Shown piece after piece: positions 16,337-24,030 of a stretch of 64,000 bases of DNA. A program made the position numbers and the translations under genes. The first letter of the stretch is position 1; every line of letters begins with the position of its first letter. The stretch is from Anaerolineaceae bacterium (GTDB taxonomy: Bacteria; Chloroflexota; Anaerolineae; Anaerolineales; Anaerolineaceae): assembly GCA_017417055.1 (NCBI GenBank), contig JAFPZX010000174.1:1-64000 (forward strand), read 5' to 3'. Under the pieces are notes generated by a model that did no database searches, was not told the DNA's origin, and was given only the letters and a program-made list of their open reading frames with translations.

Positions 16337-16801
16337 ATGATCATATTCCATGGATGCCCTGTAACCGTCGAATTTCCCGAAATACGCATTTCAAGATTTC
16401 ACAAAGACTTTTATTATGGATTTTATACGACTTCAATTTATGAACAGGCAAAACGATGGGCAGTCCGCTTTTCCGGAATTGGATATGTGAATCGTTATGA
16501 ATATACCGCTAACCCATCGCTGAAAAAACTGACTTTTCCGAAGATGACAGAGGAATGGCTTGATTTTATTGTTTCCTGTCGGCATGGGGATCCTCATGAT
16601 TTTGATATTGGGGAAGGTCCTATGGCGAATGATACAATTTATAACTATATTCAGGATTTCGTCGATGGCAATATCAGCAGAAAAGCCTTTTGGGAACTCG
16701 CGAAATTTAAATATCCTACTCACCAGATAAGTTTTCACACCGCACGAGCTTTGGAAACACTTCATTTCATAAAAGCGGATGTTGTTAAGGAAATACGATA
16801 A
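16337..16801 (+). CDS. DUF3990 protein, ADP-ribosyltransferase-like
   Basis: A 154-residue protein with the DUF3990 pattern: an N-terminal FHGCPVTVEFPEI, then KDFYYGFYTTSIYEQAKRWA, YEYT, EEWLDFIVSCRHG, the ANDTIYNYIQDFVDG block and HQISFHTARALETLHFI near the end. The family resembles compact ADP-ribosyltransferase folds (H-[G/T] and YTT positions), suggesting nucleotide-sugar transfer, possibly as a toxin; this is inference from fold-level similarity. It is followed 19 bp later by a small gene often found beside DUF3990 genes. More AT-rich than the neighbours, with a repeat directly upstream, both compatible with transfer. Confidence 0.8.
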   Translation: MIIFHGCPVTVEFPEIRISRFHKDFYYGFYTTSIYEQAKRWAVRFSGIGYVNRYEYTANPSLKKLTFPKMTEEWLDFIVSCRHGDPHDFDIGEGPMANDTIYNYIQDFVDGNISRKAFWELAKFKYPTHQISFHTARALETLHFIKADVVKEIR

Positions 16802-16820
16802 AAAACAACGGAGGTGCAGC

Positions 16821-17252
16821 ATGATGGATAACAATCTTTTTTATACCTGCAGTCTGATTGAGTTTATTGGCCGGATGAAAAAACTGCGCAGATCAGAAGT
16901 CGTGGAAAAGTTAGGTACAGAAGCGCTCACCAGAATTTATAATTACGCCGACGTTCTTCACAGTGATTCCATCGAAAATGTTGCCGATCAATATTCAGAA
17001 TTAACAGGTATGCCTTCCGGAGATTTTGATAATGTCAAAGCCTGCAAATACACCGTGCCCGGATATTGGGATATCGGAAAAGTTTTCACCCGGCTGATCG
17101 AGGATGTCAGCCCGGATGACCCAGTGGGCGGAGTGCAGAAAGTCTATGGATCCTGGCTCTCCGACGACATATCCAACTATAATTCCGACCTTTATTATCA
17201 GCCGAGAGACTACCTGAAAGAATGTTTCCTTGCCGGTAAAATTTTATATTAA
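16821..17252 (+). CDS. Conserved hypothetical partner of DUF3990
   Basis: A 143-residue soluble protein starting at the ATG at 16821, which has GGAGGT 5 bp upstream; the frame is open 14 codons earlier but overlaps the DUF3990 gene. It reads LFYTCSLIEFIGRMKKLRRSEVV at the start, then RIYNYADVLHSDSIENVADQ, PGYWDIGKVFTRLIEDV, and ends with YNSDLYYQPRDYLKECFLAGKIL. I do not know a named family, but recall this layout next to DUF3990 genes in gut Firmicutes. Possible antitoxin or substrate adaptor. Confidence 0.7.
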   Translation: MMDNNLFYTCSLIEFIGRMKKLRRSEVVEKLGTEALTRIYNYADVLHSDSIENVADQYSELTGMPSGDFDNVKACKYTVPGYWDIGKVFTRLIEDVSPDDPVGGVQKVYGSWLSDDISNYNSDLYYQPRDYLKECFLAGKILY

Positions 17253-17264
17253 GGAGAAAAATCT

Positions 17265-19337
17265 ATGAAAAAAAGCGGAATTCTATTTCTGATATTTTTG
17301 GTATTACTGACGGTCAGTCTCCCCGTATGGAGCCAATCCGATTCCGAATCAAACTTTTCAGAGGAAGAATGGCAGGCACAGATCAATGAAGCGCTGGCTG
17401 AATTATCCGAAAAAGAAGCGCAGGGCCTTCTGAACCTGGGGAAGGAATTGATTGAAGGCAGCGGTTCACGCGGGCACCTGAGTGATATTTACACCGAACT
17501 GGTTTGGTATTCCATTGCCGACACTTTTCCCGCAAAATTCGACCTGCGGGAACGCGGGACGGTCACAAGCGTGAAAGATCAAAGTCCCTGGGGAACCTGT
17601 TGGAGCCATGGCACCATAGCTGCCTGTGAAACCAGTATTTTGAACACGCTTCACCTGACAGCAGAAGAATATGAACAGAAATACGGTGAACCCCTGGACC
17701 TTTCCGAAAAACACCTGGCATGGTTTGGAGCCACAGCGCTGCCGGGGCTGGATGCCTATCCGAAAGGAGAATATCCTTATCTGGAGAGCCAGGCGGGTGA
17801 AGGAAATTACATGATTGAAAAACAGGGAAAAAATCCCTATGACATCGGCGGCTGGTTCTCAAATTCCACATCTGTCTTAGCTTCCGGTGTTGGCGTCCTC
17901 AAGGAATCCCTGGCTCCCTATCAAAATGCAGAGGGTACTTTGGATCCGGATGGCGACTGGTCGCTTCCTGAAGAATTGCGCTTTAATCAAAGCTTTGAAC
18001 TGAAAGACGGCAATCAGCTCCTTTGTCCGGCAAACATTGATGAAAATGAAAATTACCGCTATCGCCCGGAAGCAACAGAAATGATCAAATCAGAACTGCT
18101 GAACGGCCGTGTTGTGGGGATTGCTTATTTTGCGGATTCTTCCCTGCCTGAAGATGCTGAAATAGAGAATATGAGTGACGATGAACTCAGATATGTCATA
18201 AAAGATATGCTGATTAATAATGAATTAGATGAAAATCTGTATGACACGGCAAATCTGGACCGCGGCACGATGCTGAAGATCATCCATTCCCAAAACTTTG
18301 GACAGCCGCTTGAAAAGCTTCTGGAGCTGGATGAAGAAGCAGGAACCACTTATGAAATCTACATGAACTATACCAATACGGATCCTGTTGTCTATGCTCA
18401 ATATACGTATACCCCAAAAACACCGAATCATATTGTCGCAGTCGTCGGCTGGGATGACACTTTCCCGGCATCCAACTTCAGAAAAGACCATCAGCCGCCG
18501 GCAGATGGCGCATGGATCGTAAAAAACAGCTGGGGAACTGATTGGGGAATGGACGGGTATTTCTACCTGTCGTATTATGATCAGGGTATTGGTGAAGTCC
18601 AATCCTTTGAATTCCTGATTACGGAAGAAACAGAAAACGTTGATTATCTGGACATCCTTGAATATGACTATATGTCCGTCAACAGTATGCACTCAACGCT
18701 TTTTGAAAAACCTGTGTATTCAGCCAATGTTTTTGATGTTAATGAGGACAGCGTTTTGCAGTATGTTTCCGCTATGACCGGTGATCTGAACGCGTCGGTG
18801 ACCGCAAATATTTACCTGCTGAATGAAAATTCTGTGAATCCCACTGACGGGAAATTACTGGACAGCGTCACAGAAAGCTTCCCGTATGCAGGTTATCACC
18901 GGATTCCTTTGAGCAATAATCTGCTGCTGCCGGCAAACAGCCGCATCAGCATCGTGATCCTGAATCGAGTCCAGACATCTGAAGGACAGAAGTATGCCAT
19001 CACCAATGGTACAAGCCAGGCACTTGCAGATTCGGAATACTTTGAAGAAGCGAACGGGTATCCTCAGACGGACTATAGTGTCGGGATCGTCAACCCCGGT
19101 GAAAGCTTCATCATGCTGGAAGACAGATGGATCGACTGGAGTTTTGCAGTTGGATTTTTCTCGGCTTATCTGGATACTGAATATACCGCATTTGACAATC
19201 TTCCTATCAAGGGATATGTCTATCCATGGAATCAGATCATGAAGATCCATGCCCTTTCCGATTGGCAGCCGGCAGCCGGCGGTCAGGCGGCTTACTGCCC
19301 GGATGATGGTTATATGGTTCTTTACGCAGTTGATTGA
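17265..19337 (+). CDS. Secreted papain-like (C1) cysteine protease with lectin-like domain
   Basis: A 690-residue exported protease. A signal peptide covers 1-~23 (KKSGILFLIFLVLLTVSLPV, cleavage near VWS-Q). The C1A catalytic domain starts at ~90 (FDLRERGTVTSVKDQ) with oxyanion Gln106, nucleophile Cys112 in GTCWSHG, His389 in NHIVAVVGWDD and Asn421 in KNSWGTDWG. An insertion of about 100 residues between Cys and His is longer than in papain. Residues ~455-640 form a beta-rich module like the 'lectin-like' domain found after C1 domains in anaerobic bacteria. No pro-domain inhibitor motif is evident. The ribosome site AAGGAG is well placed. It likely digests external protein or modifies surface proteins. 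Confidence 0.92.
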   Translation: MKKSGILFLIFLVLLTVSLPVWSQSDSESNFSEEEWQAQINEALAELSEKEAQGLLNLGKELIEGSGSRGHLSDIYTELVWYSIADTFPAKFDLRERGTVTSVKDQSPWGTCWSHGTIAACETSILNTLHLTAEEYEQKYGEPLDLSEKHLAWFGATALPGLDAYPKGEYPYLESQAGEGNYMIEKQGKNPYDIGGWFSNSTSVLASGVGVLKESLAPYQNAEGTLDPDGDWSLPEELRFNQSFELKDGNQLLCPANIDENENYRYRPEATEMIKSELLNGRVVGIAYFADSSLPEDAEIENMSDDELRYVIKDMLINNELDENLYDTANLDRGTMLKIIHSQNFGQPLEKLLELDEEAGTTYEIYMNYTNTDPVVYAQYTYTPKTPNHIVAVVGWDDTFPASNFRKDHQPPADGAWIVKNSWGTDWGMDGYFYLSYYDQGIGEVQSFEFLITEETENVDYLDILEYDYMSVNSMHSTLFEKPVYSANVFDVNEDSVLQYVSAMTGDLNASVTANIYLLNENSVNPTDGKLLDSVTESFPYAGYHRIPLSNNLLLPANSRISIVILNRVQTSEGQKYAITNGTSQALADSEYFEEANGYPQTDYSVGIVNPGESFIMLEDRWIDWSFAVGFFSAYLDTEYTAFDNLPIKGYVYPWNQIMKIHALSDWQPAAGGQAAYCPDDGYMVLYAVD

Positions 19338-19408
19338 CCAGTTCCGGAATTTCTGCATAACCGGTACGAAAAAACCGTCCGGACAAAAAAGATTGAGAAA
19401 ATTATAAC

Positions 19409-19438
19409 GGAAACAGCTCCTGTGAAGGGGCTGTTTTC
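19409..19438 (+). terminator. Rho-independent terminator after the C1 protease gene
   Basis: AAACAGCTCC-TGTGAA-GGGGCTGTTTT forms a 10-bp stem followed by TTTTCATT, about 70 bp after the protease stop. Confidence 0.7.
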
Positions 19439-19518
19439 ATTCGAATTGGGACGATCGACTTGGGACGCTATTCATTGTCACAAGTCTGTCCCGTCCATCT
19501 ATCATTGAATCGATGCCA

Positions 19519-20703
19519 TCAGATATAGATATCCGGATCCCTTCTGATCAGCTCCAGACACATGCGGCTGTTGTGATAGGGACATTTCCATGGTTCGACA
19601 ACAGGTTTTTCCCTGTCAGGATTCCCATTTTCATCCACACGCCAAAACCATTCGCCGCCCGGCCGGTGATCGACAAAATCACGCTGAATACAGTGGAAAA
19701 TGCGTTTCACCACATCGGCATATATGCCTTTTTTCGGGTATTGTTCCCACTGGTTCACAAATCCGAGAACAGCTTCCGACTGCACCCACCAGACCCGCCA
19801 GGGATCAAGATTTCCGTTCACACGTTCGGTGGCCATGCATTCACCCAGAAAACCGTTCTCGTAGGCGTTATCGGCCAAAACAGCATCGATTTCATAAATC
19901 TTCGAAATGGCCTGCTGGTCGGAAAGCAGCGCACAGCCCCTGTCCATCAGCCAACTGGCCTCAATATCATACCCGTAACTGTAAATGTCAAGAAGTGAAT
20001 TGTAATCCGTATCGCAAAAAACTTTCAGGCTTCTGCGGGCCGGGTCAAAAAACCTGTCTTTATAAATATTCAGGACGCGGTACATCGCCGCAGCTACTTT
20101 TTCATTTTTCGAAGCGTAATACAGCTCGGTATATGCCTCAAAAATATGCAGCAGCGTGTTCATCTTCCGCGCGGCGTTCACGCCGTTTTCATTCAGTTGT
20201 TCGCTCTCTTTCGTAGTCCAGTTCTCCTGAAATGATTCAAGATACCCTTTGCCGTCAAAGCATCGTGTTTCAATTTGAGTGAAAAGGTCAAAAGCCAAGT
20301 CCAGGGCTTCCCTGTTTCCGCTCATGCAGTAATATGTGGAAAGTCCGTAGATGGCAAAGGCCTGGTTATAAGTTTGTTTAGCGGCATCAAGCTTCTGCCC
20401 CCGGCAGTCCACGGACCAGTACACACCGCCGTTCGTCCGGTCAACAAAGTGATCCCGCAAAAAAATGTAAGCATGCTCGGCTGCGGCTTTCAATTCATTT
20501 TTGCGGAGATAAATTCCACATTTCGAGAAAAACCAGAGGATCCGACTGTTCAGAATGCAGCCTTTTTCGGCTTGCTTATCCGGAACCAGATCATATCCCA
20601 CATAGCCGATATATCCGCCGTTTTCCTCGTCTTTCAAATTTAACCAAAAGGGAATAATATTACTCAGCAGCATTTTTCGTGCTGCGTCCGCGATTTTCTG
20701 CAT
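19519..20703 (-). CDS. AGE-family sugar 2-epimerase (cellobiose 2-epimerase-like)
   Basis: A 394-residue alpha/alpha-barrel enzyme of the N-acylglucosamine/cellobiose 2-epimerase family, which epimerises C2 of glucose, mannose or their oligosaccharides. Recognisable sites are LNSRILWFFS (Arg54), KMNTLLHIFEAYTELY (His186), EASWLM, WWVQSEAVLGF, GEWFWRVDENG and the terminal CPYHNSR (His377). The residue matching the catalytic base His243 of Ruminococcus albus cellobiose 2-epimerase is Tyr245 here (YGYDIE instead of GHDIE), which may abolish or change activity. A strong AAGGAGG site precedes the ATG. Monocistronic. No mannanase or phosphorylase genes are adjacent. Confidence 0.9.
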   Translation of the reverse strand: MQKIADAARKMLLSNIIPFWLNLKDEENGGYIGYVGYDLVPDKQAEKGCILNSRILWFFSKCGIYLRKNELKAAAEHAYIFLRDHFVDRTNGGVYWSVDCRGQKLDAAKQTYNQAFAIYGLSTYYCMSGNREALDLAFDLFTQIETRCFDGKGYLESFQENWTTKESEQLNENGVNAARKMNTLLHIFEAYTELYYASKNEKVAAAMYRVLNIYKDRFFDPARRSLKVFCDTDYNSLLDIYSYGYDIEASWLMDRGCALLSDQQAISKIYEIDAVLADNAYENGFLGECMATERVNGNLDPWRVWWVQSEAVLGFVNQWEQYPKKGIYADVVKRIFHCIQRDFVDHRPGGEWFWRVDENGNPDREKPVVEPWKCPYHNSRMCLELIRRDPDIYI

Positions 20704-20857
20704 ACGTAACTATCCTCCTTCGTTTCTCCTTTATATTCCTCACTCCGCACATAAATAACGCCGTGATGATATGTCAGTGATTATAACCGAAAGCATGATT
20801 TTTACCGGTTAAATTTCGTATATTTGATCAAGATCAATCAACCTGTTGCCATTTACG

Positions 20858-20952
20858 CATCCGCCAATATTGCTGTGACGCACATAAGGACAGACATGCT
20901 CATGTTGGCTTCGCAGCACTCGGTGTCAGTCCCGTATGTGCTCAATGAACAG
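20858..20952. repeat. Family A dispersed hairpin element
   Basis: Begins CATCCGCCAATATTGCTGTGAC, as does the copy at 62529, then CGCACATAAGGACAGACATG, a central TGTTGGCTTCGCAGCA, and the complementary GTCAGTCCCGTATGTGC. The right arm overlaps the end of the AlbA/Schlafen-type remnant gene, so the element may have caused that truncation. Confidence 0.65.
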
Positions 20953-21289
20953 TAACGTCAGACTCCAATCTTGCTTTCAATGTGGTCATACTCTTCCCGA
21001 TTTCTTTCAGATCCACAAAAAACAAACGTACGCGACTGATCTCAGTTTTTGATCGTGGAATTTTGCAAAATTCTAAAACCTTTCTCATTCTTTCAGCTTG
21101 GTCACCAGCTTGGTCACTAACCTGGTCACCGGTGGTCAGGATTTCCCAGGTGTTGTTTTCAAGGCCCCAGGTTTTGTTTTTCAGTGTGGCATAGAGCATG
21201 AATTCGGATTGTTTGTACTCCGGAGACGGCAGACCTGCGGTCTGCATATCGCGGAAGATACGGTCAACTCCTTCATCAGATCATATTCC
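20942..21289 (-). pseudogene. Remnant of AlbA_2/Schlafen-type ATP-binding protein
   Basis: About 115 codons survive. The frame reads EGVDRIFRDMQTAGLPSPEY, then a beta segment, then TGDQVSDQAGDQAERMRKVL and EFCKIPRSKTEI. That order (EGxxRI, GLPxPE, GDQ repeats, winged-helix start) is the C-terminus of bacterial RecG-like/AlbA_2 ATP-binding regulators. The frame is closed by stops just upstream of EGVDRI, the large N-terminal part is missing, and the last ~25 residues no longer fit the family. Family A repeat DNA lies at its 3' side and family B at its 5' side, consistent with decay around repeat insertions. Confidence 0.7.
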
Positions 21290-21300
21290 ATTTGGGCACC

Positions 21301-21405
21301 GGGGTCGGAATTTCAGGTCCGTCCCCGTCAACTTGCCGACGAATGGCCCTTTGTTATGCTTATCCCGGTCCAAGGCGGCAGAGACGAACCTAAAGCTTCG
21401 ACCCC
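21301..21405. repeat. Family B dispersed repeat, inverted copy 2
   Basis: Reverse complement of the unit at 15589-15694, with the same two terminal palindromes (GGGGTCGGAATTTCAGGTCC... and ...GACGAACCTAAAGCTTCGACCCC) and the same middle (ATCCCGGTCCAAGGCGGC). Confidence 0.75.
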
Positions 21406-21425
21406 TCAAACCATCAGCAGAGCAC

Positions 21426-21451
21426 GGGGTCGGACCTGAAGGTTCGACCCC
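21426..21451. repeat. Extra family B palindrome
   Basis: GGGGTCGGACCTGAAGGTTCGACCCC is a third palindrome of the family B type, 20 bp from the copy at 21301-21405, possibly a relic of another copy. Confidence 0.65.
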
Positions 21452-21462
21452 TCGTGAAGGCG

Positions 21463-21528
21463 GAAGGACAATTCTGCGCGAAGCGTATAACCGTCCCCGA
21501 ACCCAATGAATCAGTGCTTCCATAAACG
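21463..21528. repeat. Family D dispersed repeat, divergent copy
   Basis: GAAGGACAATTCTGCGCGAAG, CGTATAACCGTCCCCGAAC and the end AATGAATCAGTGCTTCC. The last part is the shared family C/D end. It sits directly downstream of the GNAT gene stop at 21535. Confidence 0.6.
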
Positions 21529-21534
21529 AAATGA

Positions 21535-21975
21535 TCAAGGAATGCGGCGGAAAACGCAGGTTTCACGCATTTCGAAGCCGCAGCGTTTGTACAGGCGGTG
21601 CGCTTCCACGCGGGAGGGCCGTGAGGTCAGATCGATGGTTTTAGCTCCCTCAGCTTTTGCCCGTTCAATGGACGTGCGGATCAGCTTTTCACCGATTCCC
21701 TTACCGCGGGCTTCTTTGTCGACTACGACGTCTTCCACCCAGGCGCGGACGCCGGTGGGAATACGGAAAACGACCAGCGTCATCGTCCCGAGGATCTTTT
21801 CTTCCGGGTCTTCATCATCAACCGCAGCCAGGACGATCCCGGCTTTGGAGGCAATCAAATCGCTCAATTCATCCCAGGTCGGGATTTGTGCGGAAGACGA
21901 AAGCTGCGGCAGCAGCCGTTCGAATGCGTCATAAACCTTTTGTGACATTTCAGTAACTTCAAATACTTTGATCAT
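21535..21975 (-). CDS. GNAT-family N-acetyltransferase
   Basis: A 146-residue cytoplasmic acetyltransferase. Acetyl-CoA motif A is VEDVVVDKEARGKGIGEKLI (the GKGIG loop is intact), followed by EGAKTIDLTSRPSRVEAHRLY and KRCGFE (motif B). The substrate is not predictable; the SRPSR..AHRLY stretch is common in small-molecule or peptide N-acetyltransferases. GAGGTG precedes the ATG. Monocistronic. Confidence 0.9.
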   Translation of the reverse strand: MIKVFEVTEMSQKVYDAFERLLPQLSSSAQIPTWDELSDLIASKAGIVLAAVDDEDPEEKILGTMTLVVFRIPTGVRAWVEDVVVDKEARGKGIGEKLIRTSIERAKAEGAKTIDLTSRPSRVEAHRLYKRCGFEMRETCVFRRIP

Positions 21976-22015
21976 ACTTTCACCTCATATGACAACAATC
22001 AAAAAGGAATGGTAC

Positions 22016-22166
22016 TGTTCAGACATGCTCGACAGAATATACCGGTGATATTCATCGGTACAATGCCGGCTCCGTAAAGTATGAACTTCACTCGATTGGA
22101 TTCGGAGCCGGAGCTGCGTTCTTCACATGGAACACACAAAAAACGTCTCCGATGTCCCTGTTGAAC
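22016..22166. other. Possible repeat-bounded segment, no gene recognised
   Basis: Bounded by CTGTTCAGACATG and GATGTCCCTGTTGAACAG, which resemble the inverted CTGTTCAGAA ends of family A. The interior allows a plus-strand frame of about 60 codons but has no start, ribosome site or recognisable motif. Nothing else is seen between the GNAT gene and lgt. Confidence 0.25.
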
Positions 22167-22224
22167 AGTTACAAAGGAATATTTTTATACGAATTAATAT
22201 AACCGAAAGACCGCAATAAATCCA

Positions 22225-23019
22225 CTATTTCCCGCTATTTTCGCGTTTGATGAGCACGATTGCGGAAATAATTGCCGTTGCGGCCATTATCACCTGGTTC
22301 ATGTTGATTCCGCCGACCTGTGCGGTGTCAAGACGCAGGAATTCAAGGAAAAAGCGCCCGACAGGATAAGCGATAAGGTAAATCAGGAAAAGGCTGCCCT
22401 GTTTCAGCTTCACTTTTTTCGACTGATCCAGCCTGTACAGAATGAAGCAGAGCAGCAGGTTATACAGCGACTCATACAGGAACAACGGATGATAGGTGGC
22501 GGCATTTGCGTATTCCGGGATGCGGTAAGCGGGATCGATCGTGATGGCCCAGGGGAGTGTGCTCGGACGCCCGTAAAGCTCCTGGTTGACATAATTTCCC
22601 CAGCGGCCGATGGCCTGTCCCAGCGGAAGCCCCGGGGCGATGGTGTCCATAAAATCCGCGAATGGGTATTTCTTTCTTTTGCAGAAGATCCAGATACCCA
22701 GGCAGCCTCCCAAAATGCCGCCGGGAATTCCCAATCCGCCTTTCCAGACAGCAAGGATTTCACCGGGATGCTGCAGATACCAGGAAAAAGTCAGACCGGA
22801 TGAGCGTGAAGGCATCAGCACATGCCACAGCCGGGCGCCGAGAATGCCGAGGATCAGCATCCAGGGGAGCATATCCCAGTAATCATCAGGCGTATAGCCG
22901 CGTTTTTTCCCCACTTTCATGGCCAAAGCGACGCCGGCTAAAACGCCGAGCATGATGATCAGCCCGTAATAATGCAGGAAAATCGGCCCAATAATGATCC
23001 CTTCGCGGACAAATTGCAT
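22225..23019 (-). CDS. lgt: Prolipoprotein diacylglyceryl transferase
   Basis: Integral membrane enzyme that transfers diacylglycerol from phosphatidylglycerol to the lipobox cysteine of prolipoproteins, the first step of lipoprotein maturation. The 264-residue length and about seven membrane segments fit. The Lgt signature is present as GRWGNYVNQELYG, with HYYGLIIMLGVLAG near the start and YPVGRFFLEFLR near the end carrying the conserved arginine. AAGGAT precedes the ATG by 10 bp. A likely client in this window is the lipoprotein encoded at 35639-37330. Confidence 0.97.
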   Translation of the reverse strand: MQFVREGIIIGPIFLHYYGLIIMLGVLAGVALAMKVGKKRGYTPDDYWDMLPWMLILGILGARLWHVLMPSRSSGLTFSWYLQHPGEILAVWKGGLGIPGGILGGCLGIWIFCKRKKYPFADFMDTIAPGLPLGQAIGRWGNYVNQELYGRPSTLPWAITIDPAYRIPEYANAATYHPLFLYESLYNLLLCFILYRLDQSKKVKLKQGSLFLIYLIAYPVGRFFLEFLRLDTAQVGGINMNQVIMAATAIISAIVLIKRENSGK

Positions 23020-23100
23020 GAGGCATATCCTTTCAGCAGATGTAACTATTCGAAATCTTAGCAGCGCACATGAAGATGGGGTAAATTTCTTCGTTCAGTG

Positions 23101-23206
23101 CCGCACATGGGGACAGGCATTTTCCCTTCGCTCGCTGCCGCACATGGGGACAGGCACGCTCGTGCCGGCTGCGCGGCACAAGGTACCAGTCCCCATGTGC
23201 TCCATG
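23101..23206. repeat. Family A element with a duplicated left arm
   Basis: CCGCACATGGGGACAGGCA occurs twice (23101 and 23138), followed by CGCTCGTGCCGGCTGCGCGGCACAAGG and ACCAGTCCCCATGTGC. The second copy of the arm pairs with the right arm; the first is a tandem relic. A family C-like stretch (ATGAGTC...TTTTTGACTCAT, about 23218-23250) follows. Confidence 0.7.
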
Positions 23207-23280
23207 TTTTACGAAAATGAGTCTACGGAATCAGGCCGTTTTTGACTCATAAGAATTCCTAAAACCTGACACCTGATTCT

Positions 23281-23883
23281 CTAATCCAGGTTCTTTTTCA
23301 TGTGCACCAGACGTTGGATGGCGGTGATGTTTGCGAAAACAGCGATCACAGCCATGGCGATATTCGGGAAGCCGATCAGCAGACAGGCAACCAGGACGAT
23401 ATAGCGTTCCAAACGGGACATGATGCCTAAACGCATATCCAGACCATAGATTTCACCCTTTGCCCGGGTATAGGGAACCAGGAAAGCACCCATCATCGCC
23501 ACTATGCATACCGCGACCCAGACCATCTGACCGTGTTTCGCGTAATACATCAAGATCCCACCAAAAATCATGAATTCCGCATAGCGGTCCGTTGTGGAAT
23601 CCAGTACAGCGCCGAATTTTGTGCCTTTGCCATTGGTGACCATGCGGGACATGGTGCCGTCAAAGAAATCAAAAACAGCAAAGACGATCAACAGCAAACC
23701 GGCCCAGGCAAATTTTCCTTTGTAAGCCAGCCAGCATGCGCCGATATGACCCAGACAGCCGATGATGGTCACGGCATTGGCTGTCAGCCCGATCTTCAGC
23801 AGAAAAGCGGCTGCTTTATCGCCAAAGCCTTTGAACCATTTCCGGCATTTTTCCGTAAAAGTAATCTTACGATTTTCGCTCAT
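23281..23883 (-). CDS. CDP-alcohol phosphatidyltransferase
   Basis: Membrane enzyme of 200 residues with about five to six hydrophobic segments, joining a CDP-diacylglycerol to an alcohol acceptor. The catalytic motif reads FDFFDGTMSRMVTNG then KGTKFGAVLDSTTDRYAE, giving all expected aspartates. Compared with the usual DGxxAR-x8-GxxxDxxxD, Ala is Ser and the spacer is ten residues rather than eight. FGAVLDS and DRYAE resemble phosphatidylinositol-phosphate synthase-type members more than PgsA, but the acceptor cannot be assigned. CGGAGGAAC precedes the ATG. The nearest co-directional gene, ftsK, is 140 bp upstream across a block of heptamer repeats. Confidence 0.9.
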   Translation of the reverse strand: MSENRKITFTEKCRKWFKGFGDKAAAFLLKIGLTANAVTIIGCLGHIGACWLAYKGKFAWAGLLLIVFAVFDFFDGTMSRMVTNGKGTKFGAVLDSTTDRYAEFMIFGGILMYYAKHGQMVWVAVCIVAMMGAFLVPYTRAKGEIYGLDMRLGIMSRLERYIVLVACLLIGFPNIAMAVIAVFANITAIQRLVHMKKNLD

Positions 23884-23894
23884 AGTTCCTCCGT

Positions 23895-24030
23895 TATCAG
23901 TGGCCAGTGTTTAGTGGTCAGTGTTTAGTGGGTTTTAAATTTATTTCACTCCTAACTTCTCAAATTCTTAACCAATTAACTTCACACTTCACTCTTCACA
24001 CTTCACACTTCTAACTCCTCACTCCTAATT
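23895..24030. repeat. Two arrays of degenerate heptanucleotide repeats
   Basis: First array: TGGCCAG, TGTTTAG, TGGTCAG, TGTTTAG (about 23901-23930). Second array: CACACTT, CACTCTT, CACACTT, CACACTT, CTAACTC, CTCACTC, CTAATT (about 23972-24030). The second runs to the ftsK stop codon. All units keep a 7-bp period with drifting sequence. Confidence 0.75.

Noticed and set aside
23895-24030. Possible CRISPR-like array
   Set aside because: Units are 7 bp, contiguous and drifting, with no constant repeat/spacer alternation and no cas genes in the window.
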